A stretch of 64,000 nucleotides of DNA from Jeotgalicoccus aerolatus (GCF_014635205.1 NZ_BMCN01000001.1:558001-622000), one strand, 5' to 3'. Positions 44,557-54,710 are shown, counted from the first letter of the stretch. Notes: generated from the sequence alone by a model not told the origin. Translations and numbers: made by a program.

Positions 44557-44634
44557 TAAAATACCCCCATTCAGAATTAGTATATCAAATCTGACGGGGG
44601 CTATGAATATATTAAACTGATTAATTATGACAAA

Positions 44635-46407
44635 TTATTGTTGACTGTTTTGCAACTTGTACATTTTATAGTAAATTCCCTTTAATTGAACCAATTCATC
44701 ATGTTTGCCGCGTTCAACAATTTCACCTTTATTTAGAACGAGAATTTCATCGGCGTCTTGAATTGTCGACAGTCTGTGCGCAATGGCTAAAGTCGTTCTG
44801 CCGCTTCTCATTTTCATTAATGATGCTTGAATTTTTTCTTCGGTGGAAGAATCTATATTTGCTGTTGCTTCGTCCAGGATTAGAATTTTAGGATCCGTTG
44901 CCATCGTTCTGGCAAATGCCAGCAGCTGGCGTTCTCCGCTCGAAAAATCCGCACCTTTTTCAACGACTTTTTCATCGTAGCCGCGCGGCAGTTTATTTAT
45001 GAAACTGTCCGCACTGACAAATTCAGCTGCACGCTTCACCTGTTCAAAAGTCATCTCGCTGTGGTAAAGCTTAATATTCGACGCTGGTGTCCCGTAAAAA
45101 ATAAATGGATCCTGCAGCACCAGACCGATATTTTTTTTCATTTCTTCTTTAGGCAGAGTTTTAATCGAATGTCCGTCAATTTCAATACTGCCATGTTCAA
45201 ACTCGTAAAACCTCATCATTAAGTTAATGATAGAACTCTTGCCTGAACCGGTATGACCGACAAGTGCTGTCGTCGTCCCCGGGGGTACTGTAAAACTGAT
45301 ATTTTTAAGCACATTATTTTTTCCGTCATAACTGAAAGTCACATCTTTAAACTCAACACAGCCGTTCGTTATTTCCTGGTTTTTATCAGCAGCCTGAGCT
45401 GGTTCATGACGATTTTCATCGAGGAGTGTAAATACTCGTGACGCTGCAACTAGTGCTTGCTGGAATATATTTAAATTCTGACTGACCTGATTAATCGGTT
45501 CAAAAAAGCGCTCCATGTATTGAATGAAAGCAAAAATAACACCCGCTGTCACCGAAGTTTCAAAACTTAAAAATCCAAAATAGCTTAAAATAACAACGAT
45601 GGACAAGATATAAATCATGTCGATTGCCGGCCTCAATAACAGGCCGTCCAGCTTAATTGTCCGTATATTATATTGATAATGTTCCTCGTTAATGACTGCA
45701 AATTCTTTTCTCAATCTTTTCTCCTGATTAAAGACCTGAATAATTTTCATACCTTCAATCGATTCCGCAAGTTTTGCATTCATATCACTTAAAAGACTGC
45801 GGGCTTGAGAGAAATATCGTGCAGAATATTTACGGTAAGTCAGCAAGATAAATACAATAACAGGCATAAAAATCAGTGCGATAAACGCCAGTTTGACATC
45901 GAGTATAAACATCATCACAAAGCTCGAAATTACCATGAATATTGCCATTAAAAATGTCCCAAGCACTGAAGTAAACATATCGACAATTGCCTGCGTGTCA
46001 TTTGTCAGCCGGGAGACTACACTGCCGGAGGGGACTTTATCGAAATAAGTCATGCCAAGCTTGCCTATTTTTTCAAAGGCATCAATTCTCAATTGCTGAA
46101 TCACTTTAAAAGCGAGGCGCTGTAGCAAATATATTTGCCAGTAGGTCGTCAGTACAGCGATAACATTAACGGTAATAAAAGCAATTATTAACCACATAAT
46201 TTCGTCTTCCGGAAAAATCGAGGGTGTTAAATAATTATCGATAAAAATCATGACGAGATACGGTGTCATGACGCCCATTACAGTTGAAATAACAAGCATT
46301 GAAAATGCCAGTATCAACAATCCTTTAAAAGGCACTGTATATTTCAGAAGACGTACTAGCACTTTAAGCTGATCTTTCAGCGTTAAGTTAATCACATCAG
46401 CTGTCAT
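44635..46407 (-). CDS. ABC exporter half-transporter with the catalytic site (BmrD/YheH-like)
   Basis: The 590-residue protein has an N-terminal six-helix membrane domain and a C-terminal ATPase. The latter has Walker A GHTGSGKSS and Walker B ILILDEATANID with catalytic Glu. Its signature is DFSSGERQL, a departure from LSGGQ. In heterodimeric exporters one ATP site is formed by a normal Walker B from one chain and LSGGQ from the other. The ATG at 46407 follows a G-rich site, and the gene overlaps its upstream partner by 11 bases. Multidrug export is the usual role. Confidence 0.9.
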   Translation of the reverse strand: MTADVINLTLKDQLKVLVRLLKYTVPFKGLLILAFSMLVISTVMGVMTPYLVMIFIDNYLTPSIFPEDEIMWLIIAFITVNVIAVLTTYWQIYLLQRLAFKVIQQLRIDAFEKIGKLGMTYFDKVPSGSVVSRLTNDTQAIVDMFTSVLGTFLMAIFMVISSFVMMFILDVKLAFIALIFMPVIVFILLTYRKYSARYFSQARSLLSDMNAKLAESIEGMKIIQVFNQEKRLRKEFAVINEEHYQYNIRTIKLDGLLLRPAIDMIYILSIVVILSYFGFLSFETSVTAGVIFAFIQYMERFFEPINQVSQNLNIFQQALVAASRVFTLLDENRHEPAQAADKNQEITNGCVEFKDVTFSYDGKNNVLKNISFTVPPGTTTALVGHTGSGKSSIINLMMRFYEFEHGSIEIDGHSIKTLPKEEMKKNIGLVLQDPFIFYGTPASNIKLYHSEMTFEQVKRAAEFVSADSFINKLPRGYDEKVVEKGADFSSGERQLLAFARTMATDPKILILDEATANIDSSTEEKIQASLMKMRSGRTTLAIAHRLSTIQDADEILVLNKGEIVERGKHDELVQLKGIYYKMYKLQNSQQ

Positions 46408-48181
46408 TTCGGTCCCCCCTTTCCAGCGTTTCATCAAGGTCCTTCACTAGATGCTGACGCAGTGACTGCGCTTTAAATGTGTCATAATACCATCCTTGAT
46501 CCTGAGTCAGCGACTCATGCGTACCTCTTTCTATAATGCGGCCATTTTCCATCACTAAGATTAAGTCTGCATTTCTGACCGCACTCATACGATGAGCGGT
46601 AATTATATTCGTTTTCCCGCTTCTATTTTCTTCAATATTTTTTAAAATTGCAGTTTCAGTTTCAGCATCGACTGCAGACAAGGAGTCATCTAGTATTAAT
46701 ATTTCAGGATCTTGAATCAAAGCCCGGGCAATCGAAATCCGCTGTTTTTGTCCGCCGGACAATGACACACCCCGTTCGCCGACGACAGTTTCATATCCTT
46801 CAGGAAACGATAAAATATCCTCATGTATATAACTGAGATCCGCAGCACGATAGACAGCTTCAATATTAATATCGGGATCAGTAAATGCGATATTATTTTT
46901 AATACTCGTTGAAAACAAAAAATTATCCTGGGGCACATACCCGAATAAATGCCTCAGCTTTTTAATATCATATTGCTTAATATCGATATCATTGACCCTG
47001 ACAGTATTGTTGTCTGCAGTATCAAATTCACGAAGCAGCAGCCTGATAAGTGAACTTTTTCCGGAACCCGTGTGCCCGACAATACCTAAAGTCTCGCCCT
47101 CTTTTAAAGTAAAATGAATATCAGAGAGCGATACTTCATCTTCACCGGGAAAGGCAAAACGGTCAATATCAAATGTAATATTTCCTGAAGGCAGACGATC
47201 AGTTGTTACTCCATCATCGATATCACTGGCCGTGTTCATGATGTCTTCAATTCGTTCGTAGGATGCTTTCCCGCGTTCGATTAAATTAAAGAACCAGCCG
47301 AGTGCCAAGAGCGGCCAAACCATCATACCGAGGTAAGTTGTAAACGTGACCAGCTGGCCCAGAGTAATTTCATCTGCAATCACCATACGTGCGCCAAAAA
47401 ATATAGACAGAAAATAGCTGATTGCAATAATCGCTGTAATTGTCGGATCGAACAACGCATCAACTTTGGCTACTTTTAAGTTCTTATTCACAACATCATC
47501 CGATAAGTCGGCGAAGTCTTTTAAATCTTCGTTTTCGTAGCCGAAAGTTTTTGTAACTTTGATACCCGCAATGGACTCCTGGGTTTTATCGTTTAAAGAA
47601 CTGAAAGCCGCTTGAGCAACACGGAACAGCCTACTTAAAATCGTGCCGTACCAGCTCGTTAATATCACCATAAAAGGCAGCGGAATCATCGCAATTAAAG
47701 TCAGTTTCGGACTAACGGTCAGAGCCATAGTAATCAAAACTGCACCGCCCGTAATGACCGAATCTGCGATTGTTAAAATCCCCGCGCCTGCCGTCATCTG
47801 AACGGCATTAATATCATTTGTCGCATGCGCCATCAAATCCCCTGTCCGGCGTTTGCCGAAAAATGAAGGCGACATAGATGAATATTTTTTAAACAGCTGC
47901 TCGCGCAGCGTCAAACCGAGTCTGTTCGAGGCACCAAAAATCATAATGCGCCAAAAAAACCGGAATATGTAAGTTAAAACCGCAACAATAATCAGCATGA
48001 CTCCGAATAAAATCAGCGTATTTGAAGTCAGAGTATCTGTCGTAATTAAATCGATCACCCGCCCGATGACTTGCGGCGGCACCAGTTCCATCAAAGCGAC
48101 CAGTCCAAGCATTAACAAACCGATTAAATAACTTTTCTTCTCGAGCTTAAAAAACCAGCCGAGCTTTTTAAACACACGCAT
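46397..48181 (-). CDS. ABC exporter half-transporter with a degenerate site (BmrC/YheI-like)
   Basis: The 594-residue protein has a six-helix membrane domain and a C-terminal ATPase. The latter has Walker A GHTGSGKSS, intact signature VSLSGGQKQR, and Walker B ILILDDSLSAVD, where Asp replaces the catalytic Glu. This complements the partner gene: together they give one canonical and one degenerate ATP site, as in BmrCD of B. subtilis. The start at 48181 follows AAAGGGGGAG. It is the first gene of a two-gene operon; the substrate is unknown. Confidence 0.9.
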   Translation of the reverse strand: MRVFKKLGWFFKLEKKSYLIGLLMLGLVALMELVPPQVIGRVIDLITTDTLTSNTLILFGVMLIIVAVLTYIFRFFWRIMIFGASNRLGLTLREQLFKKYSSMSPSFFGKRRTGDLMAHATNDINAVQMTAGAGILTIADSVITGGAVLITMALTVSPKLTLIAMIPLPFMVILTSWYGTILSRLFRVAQAAFSSLNDKTQESIAGIKVTKTFGYENEDLKDFADLSDDVVNKNLKVAKVDALFDPTITAIIAISYFLSIFFGARMVIADEITLGQLVTFTTYLGMMVWPLLALGWFFNLIERGKASYERIEDIMNTASDIDDGVTTDRLPSGNITFDIDRFAFPGEDEVSLSDIHFTLKEGETLGIVGHTGSGKSSLIRLLLREFDTADNNTVRVNDIDIKQYDIKKLRHLFGYVPQDNFLFSTSIKNNIAFTDPDINIEAVYRAADLSYIHEDILSFPEGYETVVGERGVSLSGGQKQRISIARALIQDPEILILDDSLSAVDAETETAILKNIEENRSGKTNIITAHRMSAVRNADLILVMENGRIIERGTHESLTQDQGWYYDTFKAQSLRQHLVKDLDETLERGDRNDS

Positions 48182-48290
48182 TGGTGCTCTCCCCCTTTGT
48201 TCCACAGCACTAATTCATCTTGAATTTTACCATATATTTCGGAAATTGAAATAAATCTTACGGCTGATTTAAACATGTTTTATATGCATA

Positions 48291-48324
48291 AGAAAAACCG
48301 CAGCTTTTTTAAGCCGCGGTTTGA
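48291..48324 (-). terminator. Terminator after the AbgT-family gene
   Basis: AAACCGCGGC and GCTGCGGTTT on the minus strand pair around an AT-rich loop with one wobble, followed by T residues. Confidence 0.8.
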
Positions 48325-48337
48325 AAATCCAATTATT

Positions 48338-49876
48338 TTAATATGACAAGCTTGCACCCGGACCGACCGGAATTCCTAAAAACATCCAAATGACAAACAT
48401 AATAATCCAGGCAATCAGGAAGACGACGGAATATGGCAGCATTAATGAAATGACTGTCCCGATTCCATTTTCTTTACCGTAGCGCTGGGCAAAAGCCACA
48501 ACAAGCGGGAAGAATGGCATGAGCGGCGAAATAATATTCGTCGATGAGTCGCCGATTCTATACGCAATCTGAGTCACTTCAGGCGCAATGCCCAGCTGCA
48601 TGAACATCGGCACGAAAATTGGCGCCATAATGGCCCATTTCGCCGAATCCGCTGCAATAGCCAGGTTGATCAGCGTCGTAATTATAATAAAAACAACGAG
48701 CACCGGCATGCTCCCGATATTTAAATTCTCTAACAGACTCGCGCCGTTTACAGCAATGATCGTTCCCAGGTTAGAGAAATTAAACAGTGCAACGAACTGA
48801 GCTGCAAAGAATATCAACACGATAAAACCAGCCATTGTCTCCAATGAACCATCCATTAATTTAACGGCATCTTTATCGTTTTTTATCGTCTTATTGATTG
48901 CACCGTAAACAAGACCCGGCACGAGGAAAATCAGCATCATTATAAAAATGATACTCGAGATAAATGGCGAACCGATAATGCCGCCATCTTCACCTCTTAA
49001 CGGTGAGCCGGGAAAAGCGACCAGACTTAAGATTGCGATTATCGTAATCACTGCAGAAATATTCGCCCAGTTTAAAGCCCGTTTTTCCTGCTTATTTAAA
49101 TCTCTGTTCTCACTGACTTGATTGTTATCGAAATCAAATTTTTTAAGACGCGGTTCAACGATTTTATCAGTAATAATTGTCCCTAAAATAACGACCAGGA
49201 AGGTTGAAATGAACATGAAGAACCAGTTATCCGTCGCATTGACGATATAGTTGGCATCTAGAATACCTGCCGCTTCAGTTGTAATCCCTGATAAAAGCGG
49301 ATCATTCGTTCCGATCAATAGGTTAGCAGAATAACCTCCGGCAACACCAGCGAAAGCCCCAGCAAGACCTGCTAACGGATGACGTCTAAAACCTAAGAAT
49401 ATGATTGCACCGAGCGGGACGAGCACAACATAGCCGACACTGGCAGCGACGTTTGACATCACACCCATAAAGACAACAATCGGAGTCACAAATTTACGCG
49501 GTGCTTTAGTCACAACATTTGTCATTAAGGAACTGATATAACCGCTTTTTTCAGCAACGCCGACACCGATCATTGCGACTAAAACAGGACCGAGTGCCAC
49601 GAAGGTCGTGAAGTTTTCAACAACACTCGTAAACATAAAGCGGATTCCGTCACCGGTTAATAGACTGACTGCTTGCACAGTTAATTCTTCCTGCTCGCCA
49701 GATTCCGGATTAATTCCCACATAGCTGACGCTGACACCCGTTAAATATAAAACATGAGAAATAATAATCACTAACAATGTAAGTATTAAAAATATAGTTA
49801 CGGGATGCGGTAATTTATTACCGGTATATTCAATCCAGTCCAGAACTGAACGTTTTTCTTTCAAACTTTTATTCAT
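48338..49876 (-). CDS. AbgT family transporter
   Basis: AbgT-family carriers move p-aminobenzoyl-glutamate, and some members export sulfonamide antimetabolites. The 512-residue protein has about 11-13 membrane helices. Its blocks fit the family: VLDWIEYTGNKLPHPVTIF at the start, GVAGGYSANLLIGTNDPLL, and the helix-break motif near DSSTNIISPLMPFFP. The ATG at 49876 follows AGAGGGG. No aminobenzoyl-glutamate hydrolase gene is adjacent; the nearest M20 amidohydrolase is 15 kb away. Substrate is a family guess. Confidence 0.88.
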   Translation of the reverse strand: MNKSLKEKRSVLDWIEYTGNKLPHPVTIFLILTLLVIIISHVLYLTGVSVSYVGINPESGEQEELTVQAVSLLTGDGIRFMFTSVVENFTTFVALGPVLVAMIGVGVAEKSGYISSLMTNVVTKAPRKFVTPIVVFMGVMSNVAASVGYVVLVPLGAIIFLGFRRHPLAGLAGAFAGVAGGYSANLLIGTNDPLLSGITTEAAGILDANYIVNATDNWFFMFISTFLVVILGTIITDKIVEPRLKKFDFDNNQVSENRDLNKQEKRALNWANISAVITIIAILSLVAFPGSPLRGEDGGIIGSPFISSIIFIMMLIFLVPGLVYGAINKTIKNDKDAVKLMDGSLETMAGFIVLIFFAAQFVALFNFSNLGTIIAVNGASLLENLNIGSMPVLVVFIIITTLINLAIAADSAKWAIMAPIFVPMFMQLGIAPEVTQIAYRIGDSSTNIISPLMPFFPLVVAFAQRYGKENGIGTVISLMLPYSVVFLIAWIIMFVIWMFLGIPVGPGASLSY

Positions 49877-50001
49877 AGTAAACCCCTCTAATATAGAATC
49901 GCAGTTCATTATACTACGCCTTATTACTTTTTACTAGTGAGTAAGTTTATGATAATAAATGAATGCGTTTTCCGATTTATCGTATAAGTTCAAAGACAAA
50001 A

Positions 50002-50042
50002 AGAGAAGCACCCAAAGTATTTAACTTTAAGGTACTTCTCTT
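50002..50042 (-). terminator. Terminator after the first solute-binding protein gene
   Basis: AGAGAAG pairs with CTTCTCT and inner bases pair partly. On the minus strand the stem is followed by five T residues. Confidence 0.75.
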
Positions 50043-50047
50043 CACTT

Positions 50048-51736
50048 TTATTCTGCGTTGCCAAATGATGCATTTTCAAGTCGGATATTTCCAACAGGGT
50101 CAAGTCCAATATTGTTTACACCGTCATTGTTAACACCAAGCAGGAAGCTGGTATGGTTTAAATATACGGCAGGTGCATCATCGATAAGAATCTGCTGAAC
50201 TTCACTGTAGGCTTCCTGACGGACTGTTTCATCTGCAGTTGTCCGTCCTTCATCCAGTAAAGCATCAACTTCTTCATTGCTGTAGAATGAACGGTTTCCT
50301 GGTGCGCCAAAGTTTTTAGAATGGAACAAAGCATATAAACCGTAGTCAGCATCAGCTGTTACCGTTGTCCAGCCGAGGATAAACATATCATGTTCCCCGT
50401 TAGCAGTCTGATCGAGGAATGCACCCCATTCTGACTGCTGGATTTCTACTTCAATCCCAATCTCACTTAAAGCACCTTGAATATATACTGCCGAATCGAC
50501 GATCGCAGAATCATCGTTCACCCATAATGTTGTTGAGAAGCCATCCGGCTGGCTGGATTCACTTAATAATTCCTGAGCTTTGTCGATATCAACTTCGACA
50601 CTTTCAAGACCTTCATCGTATCCCCAAACATCTGGTGCCAGCGGACTTTGCGCCGTTATACCGTAACCATCGTACACACCGTCAATAATCTGATCACGAT
50701 CAACCGCATAAGCGATTGCCTGACGGATTAACGGGTCATCAAACGGTTCCTTGTCCATATTAAAACCAAGGTAGTTCATGCGAACAGAGTCACTTTCAAT
50801 TAATTCTGTTGCATCGGCACTTTGTATTCTTTCTGCACTTGCTGTATCTACTTCTGCGGCGATATCAATGCCGCCTGTTTCCAGTTCAGCAAGACGTGCC
50901 TGAGTTTCAGGAATTACTCTGAAAATAACTTCGTCAAACTCACGTTCCCCATTTTGGAAATCCTCAAATTTTTCAAGCGTTACAGAATCACCAGGTGAAC
51001 GATCTGCGAGCTGCAGGTGATTGGTACCATCAGTCTCATCACCAGTAACGGAACCGATGTATTCGCTGATTTCATCAGCAACAGCCTGGAACTCATCCCC
51101 GCCGGCTTCACGAAGTTCATAATACTCTTCTAATGTCACATCACTGCCGGCTTCATCTAATGCAGCCTGGTAGTCTCTGTCGATTAAATCTTTACTCATA
51201 ATCCCACCTGCATTATGCGATAAATGCGCAGGCAGCGGAGCAAAAGCGTAGGCTGTATGTAAGTTGACTTCATAATCTCCAACGACTTTTACTTCTTCAA
51301 TCATTTCGTAGAGGAAAGCCACCTGTGATGCAACGGCCGGGTCATTAACACGGTCAATAGTCGCTTTTACATCTTCAGCAGTGAACGCCTGGCCGCTGTG
51401 GAAAGTCGTTCCTTCACGCAACTTAAAATTCCAAACTGTATCTTCTGTTGCCTCCCACTCGGTCGCAAGACCTGGAGTTAATTCCAGATTCTCATCCTGG
51501 AAAATTAATGACTCGTAAATATTACGGCGAATCTGAGCACTCGCCGAGTCATTTGAACCATGAGGGTCAACAGTAACCATATCTTCCGACATACCGATAT
51601 TTATCGTCCCGCCGGAACCATCCTCTGCGTTCCCTTCTCCACCAGCTGCTTCATCGACATTTTCATCACTTGAACATGCCGCTAACACTAGCATCAGTGT
51701 AAGAAAAAGTACATATGTAAATCCTTTTTTTGCCAT
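50048..51736 (-). CDS. Solute-binding lipoprotein of an ABC importer (family 5, peptide/nickel type), copy 1
   Basis: The 562-residue protein has a signal peptide with lipobox LVLAAC (Cys21), then a family 5 solute-binding fold: the NDSASAQIRRNIYESL segment, WNFKLREGTTFHSGQAFTAED and IRQAIAYAVDRDQII. It is anchored outside the membrane. Ligand type (peptide, glutathione or other) is not shown. No permease or ATPase genes lie nearby, so it must work with a transporter encoded elsewhere. It is a close paralogue of the next gene upstream. Confidence 0.9.
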   Translation of the reverse strand: MAKKGFTYVLFLTLMLVLAACSSDENVDEAAGGEGNAEDGSGGTINIGMSEDMVTVDPHGSNDSASAQIRRNIYESLIFQDENLELTPGLATEWEATEDTVWNFKLREGTTFHSGQAFTAEDVKATIDRVNDPAVASQVAFLYEMIEEVKVVGDYEVNLHTAYAFAPLPAHLSHNAGGIMSKDLIDRDYQAALDEAGSDVTLEEYYELREAGGDEFQAVADEISEYIGSVTGDETDGTNHLQLADRSPGDSVTLEKFEDFQNGEREFDEVIFRVIPETQARLAELETGGIDIAAEVDTASAERIQSADATELIESDSVRMNYLGFNMDKEPFDDPLIRQAIAYAVDRDQIIDGVYDGYGITAQSPLAPDVWGYDEGLESVEVDIDKAQELLSESSQPDGFSTTLWVNDDSAIVDSAVYIQGALSEIGIEVEIQQSEWGAFLDQTANGEHDMFILGWTTVTADADYGLYALFHSKNFGAPGNRSFYSNEEVDALLDEGRTTADETVRQEAYSEVQQILIDDAPAVYLNHTSFLLGVNNDGVNNIGLDPVGNIRLENASFGNAE

Positions 51737-51850
51737 TTATGTTAACCTCCAAAATATTTTGATAATTTGAATTATATAGAAAATAATGAATTTATGCAAT
51801 ATGATAATTTTTTCGCATAAAAATAAATATAAGATACAATTAAATGTATA

Positions 51851-51889
51851 AAAATACCCTTTAACTGCAATAACAGCTAAAGGGTATTT
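51851..51889 (-). terminator. Terminator after the second solute-binding protein gene
   Basis: AATACCCTTTAGCTG pairs with CAGTTAAAGGGTATT around a short loop (one wobble), followed by T residues on the minus strand. It separates the two paralogues. Confidence 0.85.
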
Positions 51890-51898
51890 CCAGATAGA

Positions 51899-53578
51899 TT
51901 ATTTAAATCTTACATCTCTAAAGTGCAATCCGCCTGCTGGATCCACTTCAATTCCACTCACTTCAGATTCATTATAACCTGCTGCGAATTGAGCGTGGAA
52001 AAGATATGACATTGGAGAATCTTCTACTAGTATATTTTCAAGTTCAGTATAGATGTCCTGGCGGGCAGCCTCATCTACTTCTGCACGACCTGCATCTAGC
52101 AATTCATCCACTTCCGGATTGTCGTAGAATGAACGATTTCCTGCTGCGCCCTGATTTTTAGAATGGAACAGAGCGTATAAACCGTAGTCAGCATCACCAG
52201 TAACAGTTGTCCATCCTAAGATAAACATATCGTGGTTGCCGTTAGCTAAAGTTTCTAAGTACGCGCCCCACTCAAACTGTTCAATTTCAACATTAATATT
52301 TAATTCTGCAAGTTCATTTTGAATATAAACTGCTGTATCGATAATTTGCTGATCATCATTAACCCAAAGCGTTGTGTCAAAGCCATCGGCCATATCTGTT
52401 TCATCTAAAAGTTCTTTTGCTTTATCAATATTGTATTCTTGACCTTCAAGATCTTCAGAGTAACCCCAAACATTAGGTGCTAAGGGCCCTTTCGCTGGAA
52501 TACCCATATCATCGTATACGCCAGTCACAATTTCTTCTCGATTTATTGCATAAGAAATTGCTTGACGAACTTTCACATCTTCAAATGGTTCTTTATTAAT
52601 ATTAAATCCAAGGTATGACATACGAACAGAGTCTGCAGAAGTTACCGCAGTATCTGCACCTTCTTCAACACGTGCAATATTTGAAGAATCGACATCTGTT
52701 GCAACTTGAATTCCACCTGTTTCCAGTTCAGCGATACGTGCTCCGTTTTCTGGAATCACTTTAAAAGTAACATTTTCAAAGTAGCGATCTCCGCCTTGGA
52801 AATCTTCAAATTTTTCTAATACTACTGAATCACCTGCACTGCGTGAAACAAATTTTAAATGGTTCGTTCCGTTTGGTTCATTAGAAACCACAGTTCCTAA
52901 ATGTTCACTGATTGCCTCTTTAACTGTATCGTACTCTTCACCGCCTGCATCACGTAATTCATAATATTCTTCCAGAGTAACGTCTGATCCGGCAGCATCC
53001 AAGGCAGCCTGATAATCAGCATCGATTGTTGCTTTAGAAATTATTCCCCCTGTATTATGTGCAAGATGACTTGCTAAAGGTGCAAAAGGAATTGAGGTAT
53101 GTATATTGATTTCATAATCGCTGACAACTTCAATTTCTTCAATCATTTCAAATAGGAAAAGTACCGGTGATGCCATCGCTTCATCCTGTACACGATCAAA
53201 CGTCGCTACGACATCTTCTGCAGTAAAATCTTCACCGTTATGGAAAGTTGTTCCTTCACGAAGTTTGAAATTCCAAGTTGTCTCATCTACTTGTTCGTAT
53301 TCTGTCGCTAGACCTGGTGATAATGACATATCCACGTCTTGGAAAACTAATGTTTCATATATATTTGCTCTTACTTGGCGTGAAGCTGAATCATTTGAAC
53401 CATGGGGATCTGTCGTTACCATTTCCGCCATCGTACCAATCGTTAAATCTCCAGTTTTTTCACTGCCTTCACTATCTTCCCCGCTTGCTGCTTCATCGAC
53501 ATTTTCATCGCTTGAACATGCTGCCATGACAATTAAGAAAGCGATTACAAATATGGCTAAAAAATTTTTGCGCTTCAT
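51899..53578 (-). CDS. Solute-binding lipoprotein of an ABC importer (family 5), copy 2
   Basis: The 559-residue protein has lipobox IVMAAC (Cys20) and the same layout as its neighbour, including near-identical stretches such as CSSDENVDEA and FILGWTTV and a matching insertion TLEEYYELRDAGG. The two genes are clearly a tandem duplication that has since diverged. Each has its own terminator, so they are separate units. No membrane components are present. Array B lies about 120 bp upstream of this start. Confidence 0.9.
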   Translation of the reverse strand: MKRKNFLAIFVIAFLIVMAACSSDENVDEAASGEDSEGSEKTGDLTIGTMAEMVTTDPHGSNDSASRQVRANIYETLVFQDVDMSLSPGLATEYEQVDETTWNFKLREGTTFHNGEDFTAEDVVATFDRVQDEAMASPVLFLFEMIEEIEVVSDYEINIHTSIPFAPLASHLAHNTGGIISKATIDADYQAALDAAGSDVTLEEYYELRDAGGEEYDTVKEAISEHLGTVVSNEPNGTNHLKFVSRSAGDSVVLEKFEDFQGGDRYFENVTFKVIPENGARIAELETGGIQVATDVDSSNIARVEEGADTAVTSADSVRMSYLGFNINKEPFEDVKVRQAISYAINREEIVTGVYDDMGIPAKGPLAPNVWGYSEDLEGQEYNIDKAKELLDETDMADGFDTTLWVNDDQQIIDTAVYIQNELAELNINVEIEQFEWGAYLETLANGNHDMFILGWTTVTGDADYGLYALFHSKNQGAAGNRSFYDNPEVDELLDAGRAEVDEAARQDIYTELENILVEDSPMSYLFHAQFAAGYNESEVSGIEVDPAGGLHFRDVRFK

Positions 53579-53696
53579 TGCTGTATTTCCCCCTTAGTTT
53601 GATAAAGTTATTATATCCATGTGGATGCTAAAATTGCAATAATCTTCTAAAAATTAAATATATATAGAGTTTTAGTGGTGTATTGGTGTTGGGTTG

Positions 53697-54637
53697 CAAT
53701 GAACTTCGGTCATTGAAACGCAAATCAGACTGCTCGCTAATGACGCCCGCTCATTGAAACCCAAACCAGCTTGCTCGCCAATGACGCCCGCTCATTGAAA
53801 CCCAATCCAGCTTACTCGCCAATGACACCCGCTCATTGAAACCCAATCCAGCTTGCTCGCCAATGACACCCGCTCATTGAAACCCAATCCAGCTTGCTCG
53901 CCAATGACACCCGCTCATTGAAACCCAAACCAGCTTACTCGCCAATGACGCCCGCTCATTGAAACCCAAACCAGCTTACTCGCCAATGACGCCCGCTCAT
54001 TGAAACCCAAACCAGCTTACTCGCCAATGACGCCCGCTCATTGAAACCCAAACCAGCTTACTCGCCAATGACGCCCGCTCATTGAAACCCAAACCAGCTT
54101 ACTCGCCAATGACGCCCGCTCATTGAAACCCAAACCAGCTTACTCGCCAATGACGCCCGCTCATTGAAACCCAAACCAGCTTACTCGCCAATGACGCCCG
54201 CTCATTGAAACCCAAACCAGCTTACTCGCCAATGACGCCCGCTCATTGAAACCCAAACCAGCTTACTCGCCAATGACGCCCGCTCATTGAAACCCAAACC
54301 AGCTTACTCGCCAATGACGCCCGCTCATTGAAACCCAAACCAGCTTACTCGCCAATGACGCCCGCTCATTGAAACCCAAACCAGCTTACTCGCCAATGAC
54401 GCCCGCTCATTGAAACCCAAACCAGCTTACTCGCCAATGACGCCCGCTCATTGAAACCCAAACCAGCTTACTCGCCAATGACGCCCGCTCATTGAAACCC
54501 AAACCAGCTTACTCGCCAATGACGCCCGCTCATTGAAACCCAAACCAGCTTACTCGCCAATGACACCCGCTCATTGAAACCCAAACCAGCTTACTCGCCA
54601 ATGACGCCCGTTCATTGAAACGCAAACCATCTTACCC
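53697..54637. repeat. Tandem array B: about 23 copies of a 41-bp unit
   Basis: CATTGAAAC begins at 53711 and last at 54613, exactly 22 periods of 41 bp. A typical unit reads CATTGAAACCCAAACCAGCT then TACTCGCCAATGACGCCCGCT. Across the joint CAATGA-N7-TCATTG makes a 6-bp inverted repeat in each unit. End copies are diverged, and the central ones are nearly identical apart from G/A and TT/TG variants near the left end. CCCAAACC is on the plus strand as in array A. The array fills the gap between yneF and a solute-binding protein gene. Confidence 0.97.
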
Positions 54638-54663
54638 CCATACCACCACCCCATCCCCACGCA

Positions 54664-54697
54664 CAAAAAAACACGCACTGTCCGCCAGCGCGCGTTT
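54664..54697 (-). terminator. Terminator after yneF
   Basis: AACGCGCGCTG pairs with CAGTGCGTGTT around GCGGA, and seven T residues follow on the minus strand. Confidence 0.8.
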
Positions 54698-54710
54698 CAT
54701 CAAAAAGTCT

